A program made the translations under genes and the position numbers. A DNA stretch of 15,971 nt from Bacillota bacterium. GTDB lineage: Bacteria; Bacillota; Clostridia; Acetivibrionales; DTU013. Of this stretch, positions 1 through 6,853 are shown in pieces. The stretch lies in NCBI GenBank assembly GCA_023409615.1, contig JAEYRF010000236.1, positions 1-15,971 on the forward strand, in the 5' to 3' direction. How positions within the stretch are numbered: the first letter of the stretch is position 1; the number at the start of each line of letters is the position of its first letter. Below the pieces are notes generated by a model, which saw nothing but the letters and a program-made list of their open reading frames with translations, did no database searches and was not told the origin of the DNA.

Positions 1-971
1 ATATCCGCCTCCTTTTTATTTTTGCTTGCAACCATCCATATACCGCCAACCACCAATAACACTAATCCAAACCAATAACCGTTTCGTAAACCAGGCAAAA
101 AGCTTACCGCCGCAAAAAGTGCAAAGCCCAGCGTCCAGCCCCCCATAACTGTTGTTACGGTAACATCCTTTGCTTTGGGCAAAAGCGCTGCTGTCAGCCT
201 CCGAAGAAAGCCGTTTTGTGTCAGCGCCTTTGCAGATAGAGCAAAACCTGCAATGCAGACCATTGTGTTTTGCAGATTTGAAGAAACCATCAGGTTGCAG
301 ACAATCAGAGCGGCGCCCATACCAGAGAGCAACGGCGCCAGTGTCTTTTTTTCACTTTTTATGGCTGCAGTCATTTTCCCGATACCGCCTTTTATACTCG
401 AAAACATCCCTTTATTGGTAATGATCTGAGCAAACAGAGCAGCTACCACCCCTTTGCCTATGCTGCCCCCAATCAGACTGCCTTGAGCGGCGGTAAGCCA
501 TGAAAGCACCCGGATAGGCATTGGGAAGACTTCCAATGCTATAAGAATATTAACCACCAGCCAGACCACCGCAAGTGCAATGACTATACGTAGTCGCTTT
601 TTATCCCGCAGAGTCCGCTTAAAGCCCGCAGCCAAACCTCTGAATCCGCTTTTCAACAAAGCCGGCAAGGTTTCTCCGGTAAAGTCACCTATGTCGGGTA
701 TAAACTCCAAGGGCAGTGTAAGCTCTCCAGCCATCTGATAAGTGGGGGTTACACTGGAGGATATACTTTTCACATAGGCAGCTTCCCTGTTTTTGGGCTC
801 GGTGTTCATTTCTTCATCGGCCTTTATTAACACTCTCTTATTATTCGGTGTTGCCTGATCCGGTCGCGTTCCAGTTTCCTCCGGTATAGGGCAAGCATTT
901 GCACCGCACTTTGCACAGAATTTTGCGCCCTCATTCAGAGATGAGCCGCAGCTTCCGCAGAATTTACCCAT
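1..971 (-). CDS. Zinc-ribbon membrane protein, C-terminus cut by window edge
   Basis: The frame is open from an ATG at 971 to the left edge, giving about 323 visible residues without a stop. The start has GAGGAG 8 bases upstream. The N-terminus carries a four-cysteine zinc ribbon (C5-x2-C8-x10-C19-x2-C22, each pair followed by Gly), a motif common at the start of Firmicute membrane proteins. A polar linker rich in Glu, Lys and Asn runs to about residue 120. From about residue 128 there are several hydrophobic stretches, consistent with a polytopic membrane part facing a cytoplasmic zinc ribbon. The last visible residues are a basic cytoplasmic-looking tail. It lies downstream of the lipoprotein gene and the decayed fragment on the same strand, so it may belong to that unit. 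I do not recognise a named family beyond the zinc ribbon and assign no function. That it is a real gene is well supported by start, motif and length. Confidence 0.8.
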   Translation of the reverse strand, partial: MGKFCGSCGSSLNEGAKFCAKCGANACPIPEETGTRPDQATPNNKRVLIKADEEMNTEPKNREAAYVKSISSSVTPTYQMAGELTLPLEFIPDIGDFTGETLPALLKSGFRGLAAGFKRTLRDKKRLRIVIALAVVWLVVNILIALEVFPMPIRVLSWLTAAQGSLIGGSIGKGVVAALFAQIITNKGMFSSIKGGIGKMTAAIKSEKKTLAPLLSGMGAALIVCNLMVSSNLQNTMVCIAGFALSAKALTQNGFLRRLTAALLPKAKDVTVTTVMGGWTLGFALFAAVSFLPGLRNGYWFGLVLLVVGGIWMVASKNKKEAD

Positions 972-1006
972 AATACTCACTCCTCGTAATCATGTGATTT
1001 ATTGTG

Positions 1007-1170
1007 TTACCATCCGCTGATGCCTGCCTTTACACCGGTTTCATGCCACAGTTTTTGCGCTTGCGTGGCATCCAAGTCTTCAGAAGACGTTGACATCTGC
1101 AGGTCGTTGTTGAGTAAAGATGAATTGATGAACTTCCTTGGTCAGGTAAAGTACAGCTTCTGCCTGACTC
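1007..1170 (-). pseudogene. Decayed C-terminal copy of the small membrane protein at 3290–3799
   Basis: Read on the minus strand, the last residues before a TAA at 1007–1009 are KLWHETGVKAGISGW. The intact protein encoded at 3290–3799 ends in KIWHETGVHAEVSGW. A second matching block further upstream (LYLT here, IYLT in the intact gene) sits in another reading frame. The distance between the two blocks is 85 bases here against 81 expected, so there is a net frameshift, and in-frame stops interrupt any longer reading. The DNA matches too: 1009–1060 resembles 3291–3342, including ACC-TT/CGTGCCA-type stretches. No start codon with a ribosome-binding site was found. It fills the gap between the lipoprotein gene and the zinc-ribbon gene. 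I read it as the leftover of a duplicated gene, broken on its 5' side by decay or by rearrangement that placed the lipoprotein gene between the copies. Confidence 0.7.
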
Positions 1171-1190
1171 CCTGAGTGAAGTGAATGGAC

Positions 1191-3146
1191 TCATTTCTGT
1201 GCGTTGATGATTCCCCAGGCTTTGTTATTGAAGTCCAGCATTGTGGCCGAAAAGGATAGCCCGTCTGGTGAAAAGGTAAAGTCAGAGCCAGCAATATTTG
1301 CTTTCCCTGTAGACCGCACAAAATAGCTATTGTTGATATATGTGCTCTCAGTTTTGTCATTCGAGCAAACAATCTTGTAATACGCTCCGTCCCCGAAATC
1401 CTTTTCATAGGTAACAACAGTAGTTACATCGATATCAGCGCCTGTTTCAGCTACGTTTAGAACGCCTTTATAGGTTCCTGAATAGTCCATTTTTTCAACC
1501 GCCATCCTGACCTTGACGTCAAAGCTGCCAGAGGTTCCTTCCTCTGCTTTGGAGGTGACGGTCACAAGATATACACTCTTGTTGTCGACGGAATCTTTGA
1601 GCCCGGTCAGCGAGCTGCCGCAGTCTTTTACTTTTCGGCCTATTGCTGAGAGCACTGTGATGGAAGCACCTTTACATTCTACCTTTGGGTCGATTCCGTC
1701 AGGGAGTTTTTTGAGCTCATCGGAGTCTACCGAAATGGCAATTAGTCGGCATCCCTGACCGTTCATGGTAACGGATTCCGAGCCGAGAACTAACTCATTA
1801 CCATCTGACTTCTGTGCCTGCTCATCCGCGTCGGGAATGCTCAGCTTCAGGGTAGTACCTACGTCAGTGCCGTAAACGCCGGTGCTGAGATTTTTATGGA
1901 GATTATATGTGCCTTCTTGTCCCACTTGACCGGATGAGAGTGCTGTGTAGTAATCGTGCGCCCAGCCGGAAGGGTTGCCTACTGCTGAAATCAGTGCTTC
2001 TTGAGTGCCGCCGTTTTCGTAAACAGTCTTGATCCAAGCATCGCTGCCCTGCTTTTTACAGAGGAAGGATATCAGCGACGAACGGGCATAGCCATCCTGA
2101 GCCGTATCCGTGGTGGGTAATACGCTGGTAAACTGACGCTCAAAGTACTGTGAGGTGAGGGATGTATAGGTGACACCTTTTGCACTGGCCTCATAGTAGG
2201 AGGCGGTTGCTTCGTCGATCCAGTTGCTGCCGGCAAAAAGGCCTGTATAACAGCCCTGTACATAATGGAAAAACTCATGCCATAGCAGCGGATTAAGGGA
2301 GCCCGCTGCATATTTATCGGTGAAATTGCTCACGTTCAGGGTGATGTCTCCATACAGCGAGTGATAAGAACCCTCATCATTGATCTTCTTGACCAATACG
2401 TTCATGGGGAAATCATTCTCGTCATACTGATATCCAAGTACCTTATATTTTTCGTATGTCGCCTCAAGGTCATTGAGAATAGCTTCTCTACCCGAAGAAC
2501 CCACTATATTATGAAAAAATTCGTCATTGACCTTCATGGGATAATAGAGCATGAAATGTCCGTCATCCTCGAAGTAGCTGACGTTTGTGAACAATCCGCA
2601 CTTTAGAGAAATGGAAGTCTTCATTTTATTGGGTGTGGCGGTGCCTTGGCTTGCGCCCATGTACAGCGGTGCTTCTACCAACTCTGATGGTATGAAACTG
2701 GCACTGGCAGCTCCGTCAGCAACCTCGGCGGGGAAATAGAAATACTCCGTTCCTACACTGCCGCTATCGTATTCGCACTCGACTCCAAGGCCGACTAGTA
2801 GGACTTCTTCTGGTGTTCTGGTGTAGTCTTTGGAAACGGGAATGGTGACAGTCACAAGCTCACCATATGCTTCGGTTAGCGTCAGCTCATATAGCTCAGA
2901 GCACAGGCCGTTTTCCGTTTCGGTGTTGGTGGCTTTTGTGGTTTGCATTGATGCGGAATCTCCATCAGGTACACTGTTTTTGCCAAAGTTAATGGTGGTG
3001 CCATTCAGATCAATCATGCCGTTTTCCACTGATACAGACTTGGATGACTCCTTTGGCTTAATCTTCAAAGAACACGCACCTAGGCTACTTGTTGTAAAAG
3101 CAATAGTAATAATAACAAGCAGGATTGATCGTAACATTTTCATCAT
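1191..3146 (-). CDS. Surface lipoprotein with HEFFH zinc-peptidase signature
   Basis: This encodes a 651-residue protein that begins with a lipoprotein signal peptide: basic MMKMLRS, a hydrophobic stretch, then a lipobox (LGAC, Cys25). It should be anchored to the outer face of the membrane. Residues 290–294 are HEFFH, the HExxH zinc-binding and catalytic motif. Glu312 in WIDEATA lies 17 residues after the second His, close to the spacing of the third zinc ligand in gluzincin-type metallopeptidases. The following ASYYEA fits the helix that carries this ligand. Residues before about 280 and after about 400 look beta-rich. The last 100 or so residues, from MDYSGTYKG onward, may be a separate beta domain. 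The ATG at 3146 has AGGAG 9 bases upstream. The gene shares its strand with the small membrane protein upstream and the zinc-ribbon protein downstream. Lipoprotein status is firm, peptidase activity is inferred, and the substrate is unknown. Confidence 0.88.
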   Translation of the reverse strand: MMKMLRSILLVIITIAFTTSSLGACSLKIKPKESSKSVSVENGMIDLNGTTINFGKNSVPDGDSASMQTTKATNTETENGLCSELYELTLTEAYGELVTVTIPVSKDYTRTPEEVLLVGLGVECEYDSGSVGTEYFYFPAEVADGAASASFIPSELVEAPLYMGASQGTATPNKMKTSISLKCGLFTNVSYFEDDGHFMLYYPMKVNDEFFHNIVGSSGREAILNDLEATYEKYKVLGYQYDENDFPMNVLVKKINDEGSYHSLYGDITLNVSNFTDKYAAGSLNPLLWHEFFHYVQGCYTGLFAGSNWIDEATASYYEASAKGVTYTSLTSQYFERQFTSVLPTTDTAQDGYARSSLISFLCKKQGSDAWIKTVYENGGTQEALISAVGNPSGWAHDYYTALSSGQVGQEGTYNLHKNLSTGVYGTDVGTTLKLSIPDADEQAQKSDGNELVLGSESVTMNGQGCRLIAISVDSDELKKLPDGIDPKVECKGASITVLSAIGRKVKDCGSSLTGLKDSVDNKSVYLVTVTSKAEEGTSGSFDVKVRMAVEKMDYSGTYKGVLNVAETGADIDVTTVVTYEKDFGDGAYYKIVCSNDKTESTYINNSYFVRSTGKANIAGSDFTFSPDGLSFSATMLDFNNKAWGIINAQK

Positions 3147-3289
3147 CGTATTTAGCTCCTTTTAATTTCAATTTCAAATGAGGTCAAGCCCCCATACCCC
3201 TAGCCCCCACCAAGGCTTTTTGCAAAAGTAAAAAGAGCTGCAAGGAGGGGGACTGTAACATTGTTCAAAGCTGTTTTGGACTGCCTGTG

Positions 3290-3799
3290 TTACCAACCGC
3301 TAACTTCCGCATGTACCCCGGTTTCGTGCCATATTTTATGTGTAATTTCCACGACGCTCTGCCTGTCGGTCATGCCATGCAGTAGCTCAACGCTTAACTT
3401 ATTGTCATCAACCCCGAAGGTCAGGTAGATATGCTCCCTATCCATCCGTACATTTTGTAAACGAATTCCGCGTATCCCTTCGCAGCCCCATTGATAGACC
3501 CTGTCTCCCAGAAGTAGACCGAAGGTGGATACCACAGTTTTTTCCATCATCTTTTCACTAGCGCAATTTTCTTTAGTGACGATGGACGAAGGAACAATTA
3601 GAATGCTATTGTCACAAATCAATCCAGCCGCATAAAGCAGGCTGTTTTGCCGGTATAAAAGGATTAGTGAAGATATGCCGGCAGCGGCACATACAATTGC
3701 TGGCAACGACTTTTGAATGGAAACGAACAGCACTGTCAGAAGAATACTGATTGCTGAAAGCACAGCATATATATTCCAGACTTTCTTTATGGCTTTCAC
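3290..3799 (-). CDS. Small two-helix membrane protein, unknown function
   Basis: A 169-residue protein starts with GTG at 3799, with AGGAGG 11 bases upstream. Two hydrophobic segments near the N-terminus (about residues 9–27 and 31–49) with short charged flanks suggest a hairpin in the membrane. The remaining 120 residues would then be one soluble domain on the same side as both termini. The soluble part reads as alternating strands (VVSTFGLLLG, GIRGIRLQNV, HIYLTFGVDD) and ends in a helix plus KIWHETGVHAEVSGW. This recalls compact PH-like or bacterial PH domains that follow two transmembrane helices, but no diagnostic motif proves it. A damaged partial copy lies at 1007–1170. Upstream, TTGGAC and TATTTT about 16 bases apart could be a weak promoter. 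It is probably the first gene of the unit that continues with the lipoprotein. I do not recognise the family. Confidence 0.75.
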   Translation of the reverse strand: MKAIKKVWNIYAVLSAISILLTVLFVSIQKSLPAIVCAAAGISSLILLYRQNSLLYAAGLICDNSILIVPSSIVTKENCASEKMMEKTVVSTFGLLLGDRVYQWGCEGIRGIRLQNVRMDREHIYLTFGVDDNKLSVELLHGMTDRQSVVEITHKIWHETGVHAEVSGW

Positions 3800-3879
3800 C
3801 GCTAGCTACACCTCCTACCTCTATTGTCATAATAGTAAAATAGGAGGCCGCTGTCATCGTCCAAAAGTCTGATTTTCAC

Positions 3880-3911
3880 AAAATAGCCCCTCATACTTTA
3901 GTATGAGGGGC
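3880..3911 (-). terminator. Intrinsic terminator of the membrane LuxR gene
   Basis: A perfect 11-base stem (GCCCCTCATAC / GTATGAGGGGC, 3886–3896 and 3901–3911) with a four-base loop lies 33 bases after the stop at 3944. On the minus strand it is followed by TATTTTG, a short U-rich tail. It should separate the LuxR gene from the small membrane protein gene downstream. On the plus strand the tail is not U-rich. Confidence 0.8.
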
Positions 3912-3943
3912 CTTCCAAGAATGGCTTATATGACCTTTTTGAG

Positions 3944-5380
3944 CTATGTAGCGGCTTGATTCTTCAAGAGGGTACTTATTAGTTCCGCCCGGCTGCTAAC
4001 ATCGTACTTGTAGAATATATTTCGCACATGCGTCTTAACGGTGCTTTCTGTGATGAACAATTCGGCTGAAATTTCCTTGTTGGATTTCCCTGCAAGAACG
4101 AACTGTAATACACCACGCTCACGCTCGGTAAGAGGCTCTATCAGTTTCGTAAGAAAAATCACCTCATCCTGTTGTTTTTTGTCCATGCGGTCATACGCAT
4201 TCAGGTATGCATTATTTTTCAGCAATATTACAAGCTGCTGGTTTAAGGGTGGCAAAATTACAAGAGTGATACATACCACCGACAGCGCTATAACCGCAAC
4301 CTCGGCCCCGGAGAGTTCAATCGAGGTAATACTTACTCCAAGCACATCACCGAGCAGTACTCCAAGTACGTTAGCAGAGAGACCGATCCCGAATACCTTT
4401 ACAGGGTTTGATGTGTAGTCAAGTGTTTCACCAATGATACTCCACCAAAACAGGTCGAATATGCCACATGCCCCAAGCATTAGGGTATCCACCACCAGAT
4501 AATCTGTGGTGCCGCGCCCAAGCAGCATGAAGGAAATGAAGGCAGCAATAATCATGCCCATACCAACATATAGAAATAATGAACGATGTACTTTGATTTT
4601 AAACGGAAGATTTCGCACGAAAGCAAGAGTTAGTATGTACGGAACGGCCCAATACCAACTAACCAAACCCGTCAAGTGATCAAATGCAGGATTGATGACT
4701 TGATACATAAGTCCCGAGTTGATCGTTATGACAGTAACAAACAAGAATAAGACCACCATAGGTTTTTTTATATCGTCGAAAGATTTACTCCTGATTTTCT
4801 GCAGAGGTACTTGCGTCGGATTGGCAGGCAGCATCCATGTGAGCGCACCACCTATGATAAGACATATAATTGAGAGCATCAGGCCAATAATGTGAGATAC
4901 ATTCATAGCCACAACATTGATGGCGATCATAATCATATTTGAGAAAATAAGCACATCAGCACAGGTTTTTATACGCTCGTTTTTTGGTGTTAATGTTTTG
5001 AGAAAGTATCCCCATGCAGCAACTGCAATACCTCCTGTAAATCCAGCTATAATCAATCCAAACAGCCATAGAGCTGATGGTGCAAAGAAGAATGGTACAG
5101 TGCATATCAGGCAGACCGCCATACTTCCTGTCATTGCAAGCTTTGACACCCTCCTTGACTTAATAAAATAGCCACATGAAAACAGTCCGGCTAAATGAGC
5201 AATGATTGCGGAAAGTATATATGGTTCTGTCTGAGCGTCAAAAACGTCAATAATTTTGTACAGTACTTGTCCCTCGAACAGGAAAGACAGCAGATAAGCA
5301 AACAGGAATGAAAAGGCTGCAACAGACAATACACGTGTATTTCTGAATATTTTGTTCACCTTTGCTATGCCATCTGTCAT
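3944..5380 (-). CDS. Membrane-bound LuxR-type regulator (MFS-like sensor plus HTH)
   Basis: A 478-residue protein whose first 390 or so residues are a series of about twelve strongly hydrophobic segments, resembling a major-facilitator-type transporter fold. Residues 417–478 form a LuxR/GerE helix-turn-helix: LTERERGVLQ, then GKSNKEIS, then ITESTVKTHVRNIF, with the typical conserved TVKTHV recognition-helix pattern. Proteins with this design are known, mostly uncharacterised, in anaerobic Firmicutes and Actinobacteria. They are thought to sense a small molecule in or through the membrane and act on DNA from there, but this is inference. The ATG at 5380 has GAGG 8 bases upstream. It is monocistronic by appearance: a strong promoter at 5420–5448 upstream and a perfect-stem terminator downstream. 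The nearest candidate targets are its own promoter and the membrane protein/lipoprotein unit next in line. Architecture is certain; ligand and targets are unknown. Confidence 0.9.
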   Translation of the reverse strand: MTDGIAKVNKIFRNTRVLSVAAFSFLFAYLLSFLFEGQVLYKIIDVFDAQTEPYILSAIIAHLAGLFSCGYFIKSRRVSKLAMTGSMAVCLICTVPFFFAPSALWLFGLIIAGFTGGIAVAAWGYFLKTLTPKNERIKTCADVLIFSNMIMIAINVVAMNVSHIIGLMLSIICLIIGGALTWMLPANPTQVPLQKIRSKSFDDIKKPMVVLFLFVTVITINSGLMYQVINPAFDHLTGLVSWYWAVPYILTLAFVRNLPFKIKVHRSLFLYVGMGMIIAAFISFMLLGRGTTDYLVVDTLMLGACGIFDLFWWSIIGETLDYTSNPVKVFGIGLSANVLGVLLGDVLGVSITSIELSGAEVAVIALSVVCITLVILPPLNQQLVILLKNNAYLNAYDRMDKKQQDEVIFLTKLIEPLTERERGVLQFVLAGKSNKEISAELFITESTVKTHVRNIFYKYDVSSRAELISTLLKNQAAT

Positions 5381-5419
5381 GTAAAGTACCTCATCTCAGT
5401 GTTGTTTTTTTATAAAATT

Positions 5420-5448
5420 ATTATAACGGCATAGAGACATAATTACAA
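5420..5448 (-). promoter_or_regulatory. SigA-type promoter of the membrane LuxR gene
   Basis: On the minus strand there is TTGTAA (5443–5448), a 17-base spacer and a perfect TATAAT (5420–5425). The start of transcription would be near 5413, leaving a leader of about 32 bases with the GAGG site. The −10 box overlaps the stop codon of the small ORF at 5421–5591, so the end of that ORF and this promoter share bases. Confidence 0.75.
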
Positions 5449-5591
5449 ATTACATTTGCTGTCTTGTGTATTACCGCACGTCTTGAAGCCGGTATACCAA
5501 GGTTCCTGGAAACAATATGGCTTCTGATGCGGTATCCCGCATCAGAAGTAATTATACTTTTACTTTCGAGTTCCGCAAGTATGCTGTTCAT
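5421..5591 (-). CDS. Small 56-residue ORF downstream of polymerase IV
   Basis: ATG at 5591 is followed by 56 codons and TAA at 5421–5423. AAGG lies 6 bases before the ATG, a reasonable ribosome-binding site. The product starts MNSILAELESKSIITSDAGY, is basic in its second half (RIRSH, SRRAV, IHK), ends in YVSMPL and has no membrane segment. It starts 41 bases after the dinB stop on the same strand, so it could be the third gene of the cheR–dinB unit. A 12-base inverted repeat (5521–5548) lies inside it, and its last codons overlap the −35 and −10 boxes of the LuxR gene promoter. I do not recognise it; it lacks the motifs of the YolD-type small proteins that often sit beside Y-family polymerases. 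It could be a chance open frame, but the amino acid make-up and ribosome-binding site favour a gene. Confidence 0.45.
   Translation of the reverse strand: MNSILAELESKSIITSDAGYRIRSHIVSRNLGIPASRRAVIHKTANVICNYVSMPL
5521..5548 (-). repeat. Perfect 12-base inverted repeat, possible terminator
   Basis: CTTCTGATGCGG and its exact complement CCGCATCAGAAG flank a four-base loop. On the minus strand, 84 bases after the dinB stop, the stem is followed by CCATATTGTTTCC, which is only weakly U-rich. On the plus strand it is followed by TAATTATACTTTTAC. It may end or attenuate dinB transcripts, or be a protein-binding dyad. It lies within the small ORF at 5421–5591. Confidence 0.5.
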
Positions 5592-5631
5592 AATGTACCT
5601 TCACACCTTGTGCTGCCTTTAAATGTGATTT

Positions 5632-6852
5632 TTATTCATTACGCTTTTTATTCCTGTCCTCATCCACCAGCTTTGCTCTTTTTAGCTTATCGCTGCCAAA
5701 GCGCGATCTTATAGCATCTATTGCCCTCTCCAGATTCTCCTCACGTTTAATTTCATCGGGCATATCCTCATTTACATCAAAAAAAGACAGCTGATCTGGC
5801 AGGTCCTCTTCAATATTTGATAATCCAATACCCAGAAGACGAACAGGTTTTCTGCTGTCCCAATTCACCTCCAGCAGTTCACATCCAGCTTTGTATATCT
5901 CCTTCGTCAGATAAGAAGGTGCAATTGTTTTTTGGCGTGTAATCGTTTTGAAATCACCATATCTGATAACGATAGAAACTGTTCTGCCCTTGAAGTCGTA
6001 TCTCCTGGCTTCCTCACCGACCTCCTCAGCAAGCCGCAGCAGTACTGACCTGGCAAATTCAATATCCGATGTATCCTTTGACAGCGTGGTAGTACGGCCG
6101 ATAGATTTCGATTCATATTTCGGATGCGGTGTCACAGGAGATGGATCAATCCCGTTTGCCAATCTATTCAGTTCATTTCCATACTTGCCGAAACTGCTCT
6201 CCAACGTAATCAGATCAGTGTTTGCGAGTTGCCCGATTGTCATGATACCGATTTCATTCAGCCTTTTTTCAGTCTGTTTGCCGATCCCATACATTTCTCT
6301 GACCTTAAGAGGCCACAATTTCTGTTTTACATCTCTTTCCCAGAGTTCTGTAATACCTAAAGGCTTCTTAAAATCGGAAGCCATTTTCGCCAGGAATTTA
6401 TTCTCGGAAATGCCAATAGAACACCAAAGATCCAATTCATTTCTGATCTCATCCATGATACGGCCGGCAATCTTCAAAGGCTCGCCGAACAATCCTTCAC
6501 AACCAGTCAGATCCAGCCATGCTTCATCAATGCTGTTTTGTTGTATAACAGGGGTAAATCGGGAAAGAATCTCCATGACTTCACCTGACTTCTGTTCATA
6601 TAAGCCATGAGTCGGTGATACCAAGACCAGTCCGGGGCAGATTTTTTTTGCCTCATGGATAAGCATTGTCGTTTTTACTCCGAATGCTCTAGCATCATAA
6701 TTTGCAGCAAGAATAATACCCGTCCTGTTTTCCGGATTACCCGCTACTGCAGCCGGATGCCCCTTCAACTCAGGATTTCTGGACATTTCGCAGCTAATAA
6801 AGAATGCATTCATATCTACAAGAAAAATGACTCTTCTCATAGACCTAGTCAT
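5632..6852 (-). CDS. dinB: DNA polymerase IV (Y-family translesion polymerase)
   Basis: A 406-residue Y-family polymerase that copies damaged templates with low fidelity. Palm residues are visible: Asp13 in VDMNAFF, with Phe18 as the likely steric gate against ribonucleotides, and the catalytic pair Asp109-Glu110 in NSIDEAWLDLTG. The thumb has the helix-hairpin-helix stretch VREMYGIGKQTEKRLNEIG. The little-finger domain follows, containing RRYDFKGRTVSIVIRYGDF. Near the C-terminus QLSFF (354–358) matches the beta-clamp binding motif, followed by a charged tail. Length and domain order are complete. The ATG at 6852 begins one base after the stop of the CheR gene, so the two are very likely translated from one message. 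An internal ATG four codons later is possible but has a poorer ribosome-binding site. No clear LexA box was seen near the shared promoter, so damage control is not shown by the sequence. Confidence 0.95.
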   Translation of the reverse strand: MTRSMRRVIFLVDMNAFFISCEMSRNPELKGHPAAVAGNPENRTGIILAANYDARAFGVKTTMLIHEAKKICPGLVLVSPTHGLYEQKSGEVMEILSRFTPVIQQNSIDEAWLDLTGCEGLFGEPLKIAGRIMDEIRNELDLWCSIGISENKFLAKMASDFKKPLGITELWERDVKQKLWPLKVREMYGIGKQTEKRLNEIGIMTIGQLANTDLITLESSFGKYGNELNRLANGIDPSPVTPHPKYESKSIGRTTTLSKDTSDIEFARSVLLRLAEEVGEEARRYDFKGRTVSIVIRYGDFKTITRQKTIAPSYLTKEIYKAGCELLEVNWDSRKPVRLLGIGLSNIEEDLPDQLSFFDVNEDMPDEIKREENLERAIDAIRSRFGSDKLKRAKLVDEDRNKKRNE

Positions 6853-6853
6853 A

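Noticed and set aside
1142..1417. Minus-strand 91-codon frame overlapping the lipoprotein gene end
   Set aside because: Most of it lies inside the lipoprotein gene in another frame, and it has no ribosome-binding site. Only the part downstream of the lipoprotein stop shows similarity to another gene, and that is described as the decayed fragment.
3210..3240. Imperfect CTTTTT…AAAAAG dyad between the small membrane protein and lipoprotein genes as a terminator
   Set aside because: The stem is only six A/T-rich pairs with a C-rich flank and no U-tract, so it is unlikely to stop transcription.
5421..5591. YolD-like partner of the Y-family polymerase
   Set aside because: The small ORF lacks the size and conserved motif of YolD-type proteins, so I list it only as an unknown small ORF.
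5948..6610. Plus-strand open frame of 220 codons opposite dinB
   Set aside because: It is antisense to conserved polymerase motifs, has low-quality composition and no start signal.
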